A DNA stretch of 64,000 bases from Shinella curvata (GTDB lineage: Bacteria > Pseudomonadota > Alphaproteobacteria > Rhizobiales > Rhizobiaceae), in contig NZ_JALJCJ010000005.1 in assembly GCF_022899935.1 (NCBI RefSeq), positions 1 through 64,000 of the forward strand. The letters are read 5' to 3'. Each line of letters starts with the position of its first letter. Positions within the stretch are counted from its first letter, which is position 1. A model generated the notes under the pieces. That model ran no database searches. It was not told the origin of the DNA and saw only the letters and a list, made by a program, of their open reading frames with translations. This document shows, piece by piece, positions 1 through 8,441 of this stretch. The position numbers and the translations under genes are program-made.

Positions 1-219
1 AGCAAACCCACTGAGGGTGCCAACATCATCCGCGCCAAGCCGCGCGTGTTCTCCGTCGCCATAAACCTGACCTCCCCGTTTCGCCGGCAGCATCAGGCGC
101 CGGACAGGCTTTCCACCCTCCCATGGATGGAACCCCAGATATTCTCGTCACTGCTTTGGATTTTCCGGCGCGGACGGCGGCGGGCCGCGCCGCGCCGGGA
201 AGAAGCACCCCGTTTTCAC
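1..219. other. non-coding left edge
   Basis: No convincing gene. Short open frames exist on both strands but have no ribosome-binding site and an arginine/proline/alanine-rich composition typical of chance reading in high-GC DNA. The stretch lies downstream of the polyol-binding-protein gene, so it is probably the intergenic space before the next gene of the same operon (permease), which would begin off the window. Confidence 0.5.
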
Positions 220-247
220 GGCTGCCCGGAACGCATTCCGGGCAGCC
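220..247. repeat. 12-bp perfect hairpin downstream of smoE-like gene
   Basis: Arms GGCTGCCCGGAA (220-231) and TTCCGGGCAGCC (236-247) with a 4-base loop form a perfect stem 21 bases after the stop codon of the binding-protein gene. There is no U-tract on the minus strand (GTGAAAACG follows), so it is not a typical intrinsic terminator. Such hairpins between a binding-protein gene and its permease genes often protect the upstream mRNA and raise binding-protein expression; that role is inferred. Confidence 0.6.
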
Positions 248-268
248 TGTCCTTGGGGAGGAGGTTGC

Positions 269-1582
269 TTACTTGATGTAACCGGCGCGGGTCATCTCAC
301 GGGTGGTGACCGACTGTGCCTGTGCGAGTGCATCGTCGACCGACATCTGGCCGGCAAGCGCTGCCGAGAAGAGCTGACCGACCGTCGTGCCGAGACCCTG
401 GAATTCCGGGATGGCGACGAACTGCACGCCGACATAGGGCACCGGCTTGACGGCCGGGTTCTTCGGGTCAGCTGCGTTGATCGAGTCGAGCGTCATCTTC
501 GCGAAAGGAGCAGCCTTCTCGTACTCCTCGTTCGCATAGAGCGAGGAGCGCGTGCCCGGAGGAACGTTTGCCCAGCCTTCCTTCTCGGCGACGAGCTTGG
601 TGTAGTCCTTGCTGGTTGCCCAGGCGATGAACTTCTCGGCCGATGCGGTCTTCTGCGAGCCAGCGGGGATTGCGAGGTTCCAGGCCCAGAGCCAGTTGCC
701 GCGCTTGCCGAGGCCCGTATCAGGAGCGAGCGCATAGCCGACCTTGTCGGCAACCGTCGATTCCTTCGGGTTGGAAACGAAGGACGCCGCGACCGTGGCG
801 TCGATCCACATGCCGCAATTGCCCTGCTGGAACAGCGCCAGGTTCTCGTTGAAGCCGTTCGAGGACGCGCCTTGCGGGCCGGCGTCGTTCATCAGCTTGA
901 CGTAGAAGTCGAGCGTGTTCTTCCATTCCGGCTGATCGAACTGCGGGGTCCACTTCTCGTCGAACCAGCGGGCGCCGAAGGCGTTCGCGGTTGCGGTCAG
1001 GAAGGCCATGTTCTCGCCCCAGCCGGCCTTGCCGCGCAGGCAGATGCCGTTGATGCCGGCATTGCGGTCGGTCATCTTGCGGGCAGCATCCGCAATGAAC
1101 TCCCAGGTCGGGGCGTCGGGCATGGTGAGCCCAGCCTTTTCCATCAGGTCCTTGCGGTACATGACCATCGAACTTTCGCCGTAGAACGGCGCGGCATAGA
1201 GCTTGCCGTCCTCGCCGGTCAGACCGGAACGGATGGCCGGCAGCAGGTCGTCGACGTCGTAATCGGCGCCGAGATTGTCGAGCGGCACCAGCCAGCCCTG
1301 CTTGGCCCAGATCGGAACTTCATAGGTGCCGATCGTCATGATGTCGTACTGGCCGCCCTTCGTCGCGACGTCGGTCGTGACGCGCTCACGCAGCACGTTT
1401 TCCTCGAGCGTCACCCACTCGAGCTGAATGTCGGGGTTCTTGGTGGTGAAATCTTCCGTCAGTCCCTGCATGCGCACCATGTCGCCGTTGTTGACGGTAG
1501 CGATGGTCAGCGTTTCGGCATTGGCGAAACCGCACAGGAGAGCAGCCGAGCTGACGCCCAGCAGAAGGGTTCTCAAATTCAT
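269..1582 (-). CDS. smoE: polyol (sorbitol/mannitol) ABC transporter substrate-binding protein
   Basis: A 437-residue periplasmic binding protein of the extracellular family-1 type. The first 22 residues form a Sec signal peptide ending in ANA, and the mature protein starts at ETLTIATVNNGD. Stretches such as NGDMVRMQ, LRGKAGWGENMAFL, GNCGMWIDATVAAS and GTYEVPIWAKQGW match the SmoE polyol-binding proteins of rhizobia as I remember them. The start chosen is the second of two adjacent ATGs because GGGAGGAAG lies directly in front; a longer frame reaches 1630 but lacks this support. It delivers sugar alcohols to a permease/ATPase whose genes should follow beyond the left edge. The SorC-family regulator upstream on the same strand probably controls it. 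Confidence 0.85.
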   Translation of the reverse strand: MNLRTLLLGVSSAALLCGFANAETLTIATVNNGDMVRMQGLTEDFTTKNPDIQLEWVTLEENVLRERVTTDVATKGGQYDIMTIGTYEVPIWAKQGWLVPLDNLGADYDVDDLLPAIRSGLTGEDGKLYAAPFYGESSMVMYRKDLMEKAGLTMPDAPTWEFIADAARKMTDRNAGINGICLRGKAGWGENMAFLTATANAFGARWFDEKWTPQFDQPEWKNTLDFYVKLMNDAGPQGASSNGFNENLALFQQGNCGMWIDATVAASFVSNPKESTVADKVGYALAPDTGLGKRGNWLWAWNLAIPAGSQKTASAEKFIAWATSKDYTKLVAEKEGWANVPPGTRSSLYANEEYEKAAPFAKMTLDSINAADPKNPAVKPVPYVGVQFVAIPEFQGLGTTVGQLFSAALAGQMSVDDALAQAQSVTTREMTRAGYIK

Positions 1583-1604
1583 CATCTTCCTCCCAGAAGA
1601 GTTA

Positions 1605-1630
1605 TGAGCATTTGCTTTGCTCGTGAGCAA
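1605..1630. promoter_or_regulatory. candidate SorC-family operator upstream of smoE
   Basis: Two direct copies of TGAGCA (1605-1610 and 1624-1629) are spaced 19 bases apart. The second belongs to an inverted repeat TTGCTC-GT-GAGCAA (1617-1630). The element lies 23-48 bases upstream of the smoE start codon, and the SorC-family gene is immediately upstream. The geometry (about two helical turns) suits an oligomeric repressor. Binding is inferred. Confidence 0.45.
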
Positions 1631-1763
1631 TTACCCACATAATGGCGCACAAAGTCAACGAACAATCGTTGCTGCACCGCACAACGCAGAGCAGCAAGCC
1701 TTGAATCCCATGGGAAATTTCTACGTGGAGAACGCTATTTCAGAGCGGGCGCATGACCGGCGA

Positions 1764-2717
1764 TCAGGCCGAAAGCAGATGCCGCGCGGTCGCTTCATCT
1801 GTAATGAGACCGTTGATCATGCGTCCCCGCAGGGCCGAGAGAATGGCGAGATACTTGCGTTTGCCCTTGGCAAGGCCGATGACAGTGGTCGTTTCGCGCG
1901 GCGGAAGCGGTACGGCGGCGACCCTTTCGTTGATGCTGCCTTCGAGCAGCTTGCCGTTGCGGTCGAAGATCCAACCGCAAATCTCGCCGGCGCCCCCTTC
2001 GTCCATCACCTGGCTCACTTCCTCCGGCTTGAGGAAGCCGTCGAGGCACAGCGGCGCGTCCTCCCCCAGCTGTCCGACGCCGACAAAGGCGACATCCGCC
2101 TCCCGCCCGAGCTGCAACGTCGTCTGGACAAGGCTCTGCTTGTGCAGCAGGTCACGCTCCTCGGCCGAGGAGACGAGAACGGGCAGCGGCATCGGAAAGT
2201 GCCGCGCCTTGATCGCATCGGCCATCGAGAAGATGACGTTGTAGTAAGACGCCGAGCCGTCCGGCCCGATATTGCCGGTCAGAGACATGATACGGTGCTG
2301 GGGACATTCCATCGTCGGCAGCTGATCGATCGCCGCCTTCAGCGTACGGCCGGTACCGACGGCAAGCACGATGGGCTCGGATTTCTTCAGCCAACGTTCG
2401 ATTTCCGCCGCCCCTGCCTCGGCGATACCGATCGTCGTGGAGGTCGAGCCGGGATCGCTCGGCACGATATCGACATGCACGAGGTCAAACTTCTTACGCA
2501 GCGCCTCTCCCAACTCCAGGCATTCGGCGATCGGGTGGTCGAGCCGCACCTTGATCAAGCGCTCGGCCACCGCCAGCGAAACCAGGCGTTGCGCGGACTG
2601 ACGGGAGATCCCCATGGCGGACGCGATCTCGTCCTGCGTTCGACCCGCGACATAGTAGAGCCAGCCAGCCCGTGCCGCATCGTCCAGCCGTCCGGCCGTC
2701 TCGGTCCGCTTCGCCAT
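1764..2717 (-). CDS. SorC/DeoR-family sugar-responsive transcriptional regulator
   Basis: A 317-residue protein. The N-terminus carries a MarR/DeoR-like helix-turn-helix (YYVAGRTQDEIASAMGISR, then a QSAQRLV recognition helix, about residues 20-50). The rest is the sugar-phosphate sensor domain of SorC regulators, seen in VGTGRTLKAAIDQLP, LTGNIG and VGQLGEDAPL. The start at MAKRTETAG is supported by AAGGGGAA just upstream; the frame extends to 2750 without a better site. It sits in the same orientation upstream of the polyol-binding protein, the usual arrangement for the local regulator of a polyol uptake operon. It probably binds the repeat at 1605-1630 and responds to a sugar phosphate; both points are inferred. 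Confidence 0.85.
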   Translation of the reverse strand: MAKRTETAGRLDDAARAGWLYYVAGRTQDEIASAMGISRQSAQRLVSLAVAERLIKVRLDHPIAECLELGEALRKKFDLVHVDIVPSDPGSTSTTIGIAEAGAAEIERWLKKSEPIVLAVGTGRTLKAAIDQLPTMECPQHRIMSLTGNIGPDGSASYYNVIFSMADAIKARHFPMPLPVLVSSAEERDLLHKQSLVQTTLQLGREADVAFVGVGQLGEDAPLCLDGFLKPEEVSQVMDEGGAGEICGWIFDRNGKLLEGSINERVAAVPLPPRETTTVIGLAKGKRKYLAILSALRGRMINGLITDEATARHLLSA

Positions 2718-2896
2718 CGTATTCCCCTTGTTTGTCCTGATTTGCTGCATCTTTTCCCGTCACCTGTCAAACGTCATCTGATGACGCAGCAAGGACAGGT
2801 AAGGACGCCGCCCTTTCTTGGGGGCGAAAAACATAACCGGAATTATCATGTTTATTTTTGCTGCAGGCACTGAAAAACCAGCATTTTTTCTGAAGT

Positions 2897-2912
2897 TTTA
2901 CCGTTTGATAAA
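2897..2912. promoter_or_regulatory. candidate RutR operator upstream of preT
   Basis: TTTACCGTTTGATAAA agrees with the E. coli RutR consensus TTGACCAnnTGGTCAA at 10 of 14 defined positions and is a partial palindrome. It lies 60-75 bases before the preT start in an AT-rich stretch unlike the surrounding coding DNA. It is weaker than the site at 8301. The assignment rests on the RutR homologue encoded in this window. Confidence 0.45.
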
Positions 2913-2971
2913 AAAATAAAGCTGAGTTACCGTTCTCTTATTCAAAAAGCCCACGCGAATGGGAGATAATT

Positions 2972-4333
2972 ATGGGAACGACGCAATCTGGGATTCATCG
3001 GGGGCGTCTGACGCCGGCCGAATACGAGACGAACTTTTCCGACCTCCATCCGCGCCTCGACGACCACGAGGCGCTGGTTGCAGCCGATCGCTGCTACTTC
3101 TGTCATGACGCGCCGTGCATGACGGCCTGTCCGACCTCCATCGACATTCCGCTGTTCATTCGCCAGATCTCGACGGGCAATCCGGTCGGTTCGGCGAAGA
3201 CCATCTTCGACCAGAACATTCTCGGCGGCATGTGCGCCCGCGTCTGTCCCACCGAGACGCTCTGCGAACAGGCCTGCGTGCGCAACACCGCCGAGCACCG
3301 TCCGGTGGAAATCGGCCGCCTGCAACGCTACGCGACCGATGTCGCGATCACCGAAAACCAGCATTTCTACGAACGTGCCGCGCGCACCGGTAAGGCGATC
3401 GCCGTCGTCGGCGCCGGCCCGGCCGGTCTCGCCTGCGCCCATCGGCTGGCCGTGGAAGGCCACGACGTCGTGATCTTCGAAGCCCGCGAAAAGGCCGGCG
3501 GTCTCAACGAATACGGCATCGCCACCTACAAGGCGGTCGACGATTTCGCCCAGCGCGAAGTCGATTACGTGCTCGCCATCGGCGGTATCGAGGTGAAGAA
3601 CGGCCTGAAGCTCGGCCGCGACTTCACCCTTGCCGATCTCACCGCCAATTTCGATGCCGTCTTCCTCGGCATGGGTCTGGGTGGCGTCAACGCTCTCGGC
3701 GCGGAAGGCGAAAACCTGCCCGGCGTCTATGACGCGGTCGATTTCATCGCGGAGCTGCGCCAGGCCGCCGACAAGGCGACCGTTCCGGTCGGCCGCCGCG
3801 TCGTCGTCATCGGCGGCGGCATGACCGCCATCGACGCCGCCGTCCAGGCAAAGCTGCTCGGCGCCGAGGAAGTGACGATCTGTTACCGCCGCGGCAAGGA
3901 GCACATGAACGCCTCGCCCTTCGAGCAGGACCTCGCCGCCTCCAAGGGCGTGATGATCCGCCATTGGCTGCGGCCGAAGCGGGTGATCGCCCGTGACGGT
4001 CAGGTCGCCGGCATCGAGATGGAATATACCGAACTCCAGGACGGCAGGCTCGCCGGCACCGGCGAGACGGGTGTTCTCACCGCCGACCAGATCTTCAAGG
4101 CCATCGGCCAGACCTTCGAAGCAGCAGGCCTTGGCGCGCTGGCCCTGTCCGGCAACCGCATCGCCATCGATAGCGAAGGCCGCACCTCCGTCGCCAATGT
4201 CTGGGCGGGCGGGGACTGCGTGAAGGCGGGCGAGGACCTGACGGTCACCTCCGTCGCCCAGGGCCGCGATGCGGCCGATTCGATCAACCGCATGCTCGCT
4301 GCCGGTGCGCAGCCGGCCTCTGCCGTCGCTTGA
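2972..4333 (+). CDS. preT: NAD-dependent dihydropyrimidine dehydrogenase subunit PreT
   Basis: A 453-residue flavoprotein resembling the small subunit of glutamate synthase. An N-terminal iron-sulfur region carries two cysteine clusters (CYFCHDAPCMTACP at about 41-54 and CARVCPTETLCEQAC at about 92-106). An FAD-binding VGAGPAGLACA follows near 146, and a second nucleotide-binding VIGGGMTAIDAA near 279 is the NAD(H) site. It passes electrons from NADH to PreA for reduction of uracil or thymine to the 5,6-dihydro form, step one of reductive pyrimidine breakdown. preA follows 11 bases downstream. The unrelated neighbour upstream is on the opposite strand, so this gene is promoter-proximal, with a RutR-like site about 60 bases upstream. 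Confidence 0.93.
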   Translation: MGTTQSGIHRGRLTPAEYETNFSDLHPRLDDHEALVAADRCYFCHDAPCMTACPTSIDIPLFIRQISTGNPVGSAKTIFDQNILGGMCARVCPTETLCEQACVRNTAEHRPVEIGRLQRYATDVAITENQHFYERAARTGKAIAVVGAGPAGLACAHRLAVEGHDVVIFEAREKAGGLNEYGIATYKAVDDFAQREVDYVLAIGGIEVKNGLKLGRDFTLADLTANFDAVFLGMGLGGVNALGAEGENLPGVYDAVDFIAELRQAADKATVPVGRRVVVIGGGMTAIDAAVQAKLLGAEEVTICYRRGKEHMNASPFEQDLAASKGVMIRHWLRPKRVIARDGQVAGIEMEYTELQDGRLAGTGETGVLTADQIFKAIGQTFEAAGLGALALSGNRIAIDSEGRTSVANVWAGGDCVKAGEDLTVTSVAQGRDAADSINRMLAAGAQPASAVA

Positions 4334-4344
4334 GGAGATGAGAC

Positions 4345-5658
4345 ATGGCTGATCTTCGCAACAATTTCGTCGGCATCAAATCGCCCAACCCGTTCTGGCT
4401 CGCTTCCGCGCCGCCGACCGACAAGGCCTACAATGTCGAGCGCGCCTTCAAGGCGGGCTGGGGCGGCGTGGTCTGGAAGACGCTCGGCGAGGAAGGCCCG
4501 CCTGTTGTCAACGTCAACGGCCCGCGCTACGGCGCGATCTGGGGCGCCGACCGCCGCCTGCTTGGCCTCAACAATATCGAACTGATCACCGACCGCGACC
4601 TCTATACCAACCTGCGCGAGATGAAGCAGGTCAAGATGAACTGGCCGGACCGGGCGCTGATCGCCTCGATCATGGTGCCCTGCGAGGAGGAGAGCTGGAA
4701 GGCGATCCTGCCTCTGGTGGAAGAAACCGGCGCTGACGGCATCGAACTCAATTTCGGCTGTCCGCACGGCATGTCCGAGCGCGGCATGGGTGCCGCCGTC
4801 GGTCAGGTGCCGGAGTATATCGAAATGGTCGTGCGCTGGTGCAAGCAGTACACGCGCATGCCCGTCATCACCAAGCTGACACCCAACATCACCGACATCC
4901 GCAAGCCCGCCCGCGCGGCCAAGTCCGGCGGCACCGATGCAGTATCGCTGATCAACACGATCAACTCGATCGTGTCCGTCGATCTCGACAATTTTGCCCC
5001 GAACCCAACGGTCGGCGGCAAGGGCACGCATGGCGGCTATTGCGGCCCTGCCGTGAAACCCATCGCGCTCAACATGGTGGCCGAGATCGCCCGCGATCCG
5101 GAGACTTACGGCCTGCCGATCTCCGGCATCGGCGGCGTCACGACCTGGCGCGATGCGGCGGAATTCCTGGTGCTCGGCGCCGGCAATGTGCAGGTCTGCA
5201 CGGCGGCGATGACCTACGGCTTCAAGATCGTGCAGGAGATGATCACGGGCCTGTCGAGCTGGATGGACGCCAAGGGTCACCGCACGCTCGACGACATCTG
5301 CGGCCGCGCCGTACCCAACGTCACCGATTGGCAGTATCTCAACCTCAACTACATCGCAAAGGCCCATATCGACCAGGATGCCTGCATCAAATGCGGCCGC
5401 TGCCACATCGCCTGCGAGGACACCTCGCACCAGGCGATCACGCAGTTCGTCGATGGCGTCAGGCATTTCGAGGTGATGGAAGACGAGTGCGTCGGCTGCA
5501 ATCTCTGCGTCAATGTCTGCCCCGTCGAGAACTGCATCACCATGGTCGGCCTCGAGCCCGGCACGCTCGACCAGCGCACCGGCAAGACGGTCGACCCGAA
5601 TTATGCGAACTGGACGACGCACCCCAACAATCCGATGGCCCGGCAGGCTGCGGAATAA
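4345..5658 (+). CDS. preA: NAD-dependent dihydropyrimidine dehydrogenase subunit PreA
   Basis: A 437-residue FMN TIM-barrel protein with a C-terminal double [4Fe-4S] ferredoxin domain (CIKCGRCHIAC at about 347 and CVGCNLCVNVCPVENC at about 383). ELNFGCPHGMSERGMG is the substrate-loop region of dihydropyrimidine dehydrogenases, and LINTINSI matches PreA/PydA proteins. Together with PreT it reduces uracil/thymine using NADH. The mammalian enzyme has its catalytic cysteine in the segment GLACGQ; the matching segment here reads GAAVGQ, so that residue appears to be valine. As I recall, other bacterial PreA proteins share this. A strong hairpin terminator follows directly, so preT-preA form a two-gene operon. 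Confidence 0.93.
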   Translation: MADLRNNFVGIKSPNPFWLASAPPTDKAYNVERAFKAGWGGVVWKTLGEEGPPVVNVNGPRYGAIWGADRRLLGLNNIELITDRDLYTNLREMKQVKMNWPDRALIASIMVPCEEESWKAILPLVEETGADGIELNFGCPHGMSERGMGAAVGQVPEYIEMVVRWCKQYTRMPVITKLTPNITDIRKPARAAKSGGTDAVSLINTINSIVSVDLDNFAPNPTVGGKGTHGGYCGPAVKPIALNMVAEIARDPETYGLPISGIGGVTTWRDAAEFLVLGAGNVQVCTAAMTYGFKIVQEMITGLSSWMDAKGHRTLDDICGRAVPNVTDWQYLNLNYIAKAHIDQDACIKCGRCHIACEDTSHQAITQFVDGVRHFEVMEDECVGCNLCVNVCPVENCITMVGLEPGTLDQRTGKTVDPNYANWTTHPNNPMARQAAE

Positions 5659-5663
5659 ACGAA

Positions 5664-5688
5664 AAGGCCGGGGTCATGCCCCGGCCTT
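5664..5688. terminator. hairpin terminator after preA
   Basis: Arms AAGGCCGGGG (5664-5673) and CCCCGGCCTT (5679-5688) with a 5-base loop, 5 bases after the preA stop. A long U-run is lacking, but stem strength and position fit a transcription end. Confidence 0.7.
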
Positions 5689-5747
5689 GTGTCCAAGCGA
5701 ATGCCCTCAGCGAGCGCTCTTTCAAGCAAAGCCCGCTCCTCCACCTT

Positions 5748-5778
5748 CGTCATCCCCGGGCTTGACCCGAGGATGACG
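5748..5778. repeat. palindromic intergenic repeat (rhizobial CCCGGGCTTGACCC type)
   Basis: CGTCATCC (5748-5755) and GGATGACG (5771-5778) flank CCGGGCTTGACCCGA, which itself pairs CGGG with CCCG. This resembles a short dispersed palindrome common between genes in Rhizobiales genomes. Only one copy is in this window. Confidence 0.5.
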
Positions 5779-5830
5779 GAGGAGAGGCCGTTGCCCAACT
5801 CGGCAACGAGCGATGCGACTGAAATCGGCC

Positions 5831-6463
5831 TCACCCGAAGAAACTATTGCCCGCGCTGTAGGCGAGGAAAGCAAGCGCCGCAAAATACACGATCGTCAGC
5901 ACCACCATCACATAGCCCGCGAGCACGATCAGGCCGTCGCGCTGCGAAATGCCGGCGGCGAGCAGCAGGATCGCCACGCCCGGCAGGGTGTTGGAAAAGG
6001 GAATGAGCCCGAGCGGAGCCATCAGCAGGATGCCTGCCCCCATGAGCACCAGACCGTTGACGCGGTTCATCACCGCACCGGTCGTGAGGCCCGTCATGCG
6101 CGGTTTGAAGAAGCGGTCGATCTTGCGCAGGAATGTCACGCCACGCTCCAGCACCGGCCGGAGCTTGCTGCTTTCCAGGCGCCGGTCGGCCACCTTTGCC
6201 GGCAGCCAGGGCAGACGGTTGAGCGTGATCGCCGCGCTGATCAGCACGATGCCCGCGCCGAACACCGTCGAGACACCGGGAATGGAAACAGGAAACAGGA
6301 AGGGCAGCGACAGGAAGGCGCAGAGGAGCAGCAGTCCGCTTTCGCCCATCATGGCAAGAAGGTCGCGCAGCGTGATGTGCTCGCCCTTGATAGCATGAAT
6401 GATATCCTCAAGCAGTTCGCTCGTCTTGCGGTCGGTATCCTTGAAGCCGATGGCCGTGGTCAT
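5831..6463 (-). CDS. ExoD-family integral membrane protein
   Basis: A 210-residue protein with a soluble N-terminus followed by several hydrophobic segments (near 45-65, 70-90, 140-160 and 170-200). Features typical of the ExoD family are GLLLLCAFLSLPFLFPVSIPG, LNRLPWLP and a second half of similar layout (GAGILLMAPLGLIPFSNTLPG). ExoD was first linked to exopolysaccharide formation and alkali tolerance in Sinorhizobium; its biochemical activity is not established. The gene stands alone between preA (opposite strand) and a divergent EamA permease gene. There is no evident functional link to pyrimidine breakdown. Confidence 0.8.
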   Translation of the reverse strand: MTTAIGFKDTDRKTSELLEDIIHAIKGEHITLRDLLAMMGESGLLLLCAFLSLPFLFPVSIPGVSTVFGAGIVLISAAITLNRLPWLPAKVADRRLESSKLRPVLERGVTFLRKIDRFFKPRMTGLTTGAVMNRVNGLVLMGAGILLMAPLGLIPFSNTLPGVAILLLAAGISQRDGLIVLAGYVMVVLTIVYFAALAFLAYSAGNSFFG

Positions 6464-6574
6464 TGCATGTCCTTTGCTGTGTCGCCGGGGATATGGGTGG
6501 CGATTGCGGCATTCCTGTGGGGTAGCGCACCGAGACGCGCCGGTCTATGACCGTGCCGCGCCGCTGACAATAGG

Positions 6575-7513
6575 GTGATTTTCTTGACGAAACGTATGCC
6601 GGCCCGGGCGGGCCTCTCCACCCATGCCACGGGCCGTGAGAAGCTCAAGGGCCATCTCGCAATGCTGCTCTTCGCCGTGCTGATCGCCGGCTCGTTCTCT
6701 TTCGGTGGGCTGGCGGCGCGATACATGGAGGCCGAGCCGCTGACGCTCTGGCGCTACATCATGACCATCGTCGTCATGGCCGCCCTTGCCTTCGGCGCCT
6801 TTCGGGTTCCGGCCGTCTGGCCAAAGGAAATCTGGCGCTTCCTTCTGCTCGGCGGGCTCATCGCCATCTACATGCTCACCATGTTCACCGCGCTGGAATA
6901 TACCAGCCCCATCGCGACGGGTGCTGTTTTTACCCTGATGCCGCTCTTGAGCGCCGGCTTCGCCCTGCCCGTGCTCGGCCAGAGGACGCGGCCCGGCGTG
7001 CTCGCCGGCCTCGTCATCGCCGCCGCCGGCGCCGTCTGGGTGATCTTTCGCGGCAATATCGCCGATATCCTAGCTTTCGATGTCGGCACCGGCGAGATGA
7101 TCTTCTTTGCCGGCGTCGTCTGCCATGCGCTCTATGTGCCGCTGATCCGCCGCTTCGACCGCGGCGAGCCCGCCGTCGCCTTCGGTTTCTGGGTTACGGC
7201 CGGTGCTACGATCTGGCTGATCGCGCCGGGCATCCGCGGCCTCGTCGCGACGGATTTCTCCGCCCTGCCGCTGACCGTTTATGCCGCCGTCACCTATCTC
7301 GCCGTCGTCACGACGGCCGGCACGTTTCTCCTGCTGCAATATGCCTCGATGCGCCTGCCAGCCTCGAAGGTTCTAGGCTACGGCTATCTCACGCCGAGCT
7401 TCATCATCCTGCTGGAAGGTATTTTAGGCCATGGCTGGGCAAGTCTGCCGGTGCTGGCAGGCGCGCTGATCACGGCCTGTGGTCTCGCGCTCATGGCCCT
7501 CCTGCCCGATTAA
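6575..7513 (+). CDS. EamA/DMT-family permease
   Basis: About 312 residues with ten predicted membrane helices in two EamA repeats. Characteristic pieces are EPLTLWRYIMT, ALEYTSPIATGAVFTLMPLLSAGF and LPASKVLGYGYLTPSFIILLEG. It is probably a drug/metabolite exporter of unknown substrate. The listed start is a GTG; an ATG at 6596 (MPARAGLS) or at 6662 (MLLFAVLI) would also give a full first helix, and none has a strong ribosome-binding site. The 3' end overlaps the convergent rutR-like gene by 4 bases. It lies between the two halves of the pyrimidine gene set but nothing in it indicates a pyrimidine substrate. Confidence 0.8.
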   Translation: MIFLTKRMPARAGLSTHATGREKLKGHLAMLLFAVLIAGSFSFGGLAARYMEAEPLTLWRYIMTIVVMAALAFGAFRVPAVWPKEIWRFLLLGGLIAIYMLTMFTALEYTSPIATGAVFTLMPLLSAGFALPVLGQRTRPGVLAGLVIAAAGAVWVIFRGNIADILAFDVGTGEMIFFAGVVCHALYVPLIRRFDRGEPAVAFGFWVTAGATIWLIAPGIRGLVATDFSALPLTVYAAVTYLAVVTTAGTFLLLQYASMRLPASKVLGYGYLTPSFIILLEGILGHGWASLPVLAGALITACGLALMALLPD

Positions 7514-8166
7514 GCCTCGGAAGGCTGCTCGCTGACATTAAGTCCGCCGAGAAAGAGCTGTTCGAGGAAACGCGCCGCATCCTCGAACCGGCCTTCGCCG
7601 GACTGACCCTGCCCCAGCACGGCACGCACCTGCACATCGAAGTCGGCATAGTGCTGGGTCGTCGACCAGATCGAGAAGATGAGGTGATAGGGATCGCATT
7701 TGGCGATCTTGCCCGCCTTGGCCCAGCTCCGGATCACCTCGGCCTTTTCATCGACGAGGGATTTCAGCGGGCCCTTCAACTCGTCCTCGATATTGGGCGC
7801 CCCCTGCAGGATTTCATTAGCGAAAAGCCGGCTTTCGCGGGGAAAATCGCGCGCCATCTCGAGCTTGCGCCTGATATAGCTGCGGATTTCCGAGACGGGA
7901 TTGCCTTCCGCGTCGAACTCGCGCAGCGGATCCAGCCAGGTGTCAAGCACGCGCGTGATCAGTGCCCGGTGCATCGTCTCCTTGGTGCGGAAATAATAGA
8001 GCAGATTGGGCTTCGACATGCCGGCCACTTCGGCGATCTGGTCCACGGTCGCCCCGCGGAACCCGTGCAGCGAAAAGACCTCCAGCGCCGCCTCGAGGAT
8101 CTGCTCCTCCTTCGCCTCCTGGATGCGCGTGCGCCGCTGTGTCCTGGCCGCCCTTGGTAGTGCCAT
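7510..8166 (-). CDS. rutR: TetR-family regulator RutR of pyrimidine catabolism
   Basis: A 218-residue regulator with an N-terminal TetR helix-turn-helix (ILEAALEVFSLHGFRGATVDQIAEVAGMSKPNLLYYF, about 23-60). A C-terminal ligand domain matches E. coli RutR closely by eye: NLLYYF, SRLFANEIL..AP, LIFSIWSTTQHYADF. RutR senses uracil/thymine and is released from DNA when they are present. The gene is divergent from the beta-ureidopropionase/dihydropyrimidinase operon, and a near-consensus RutR site lies between them at 8301-8316. Its 3' end overlaps the convergent EamA gene by 4 bases. Confidence 0.88.
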   Translation of the reverse strand: MALPRAARTQRRTRIQEAKEEQILEAALEVFSLHGFRGATVDQIAEVAGMSKPNLLYYFRTKETMHRALITRVLDTWLDPLREFDAEGNPVSEIRSYIRRKLEMARDFPRESRLFANEILQGAPNIEDELKGPLKSLVDEKAEVIRSWAKAGKIAKCDPYHLIFSIWSTTQHYADFDVQVRAVLGQGQSGEGRFEDAARFLEQLFLGGLNVSEQPSEA

Positions 8167-8300
8167 CTTGCCCCCTCGGCGCTTTCCGGAATTGCGAAAA
8201 GTGCCGCCAAATTCACCAGTTTAACCAGCCGCCATTTTCTTGGGCGAGACCTCAAGGTTTTTGGTTTTTCGGCTTGAGTGCCGCAACGGAAGCTGTAATG

Positions 8301-8316
8301 TTTACCAACCGGTCAA
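8301..8316. promoter_or_regulatory. RutR operator upstream of the hydrolase operon
   Basis: TTTACCAACCGGTCAA matches the E. coli RutR consensus TTGACCAnnTGGTCAA at 12 of 14 defined positions. It sits in the 275-base gap between rutR and the divergent amidohydrolase gene. Recognition is inferred from the strong similarity of the local regulator to RutR. Confidence 0.65.
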
Positions 8317-8441
8317 ATTATCAGACAGTTATCAAGTAAAGGCAACTGCTGAGTCGGACAGGCGCAAAACAAACAAGCGCGCCGCCAGCCGGTGGGAACA
8401 GATTGAGGCTTTCAAAGCCCGAAGACGTGGGAGCATACGAC

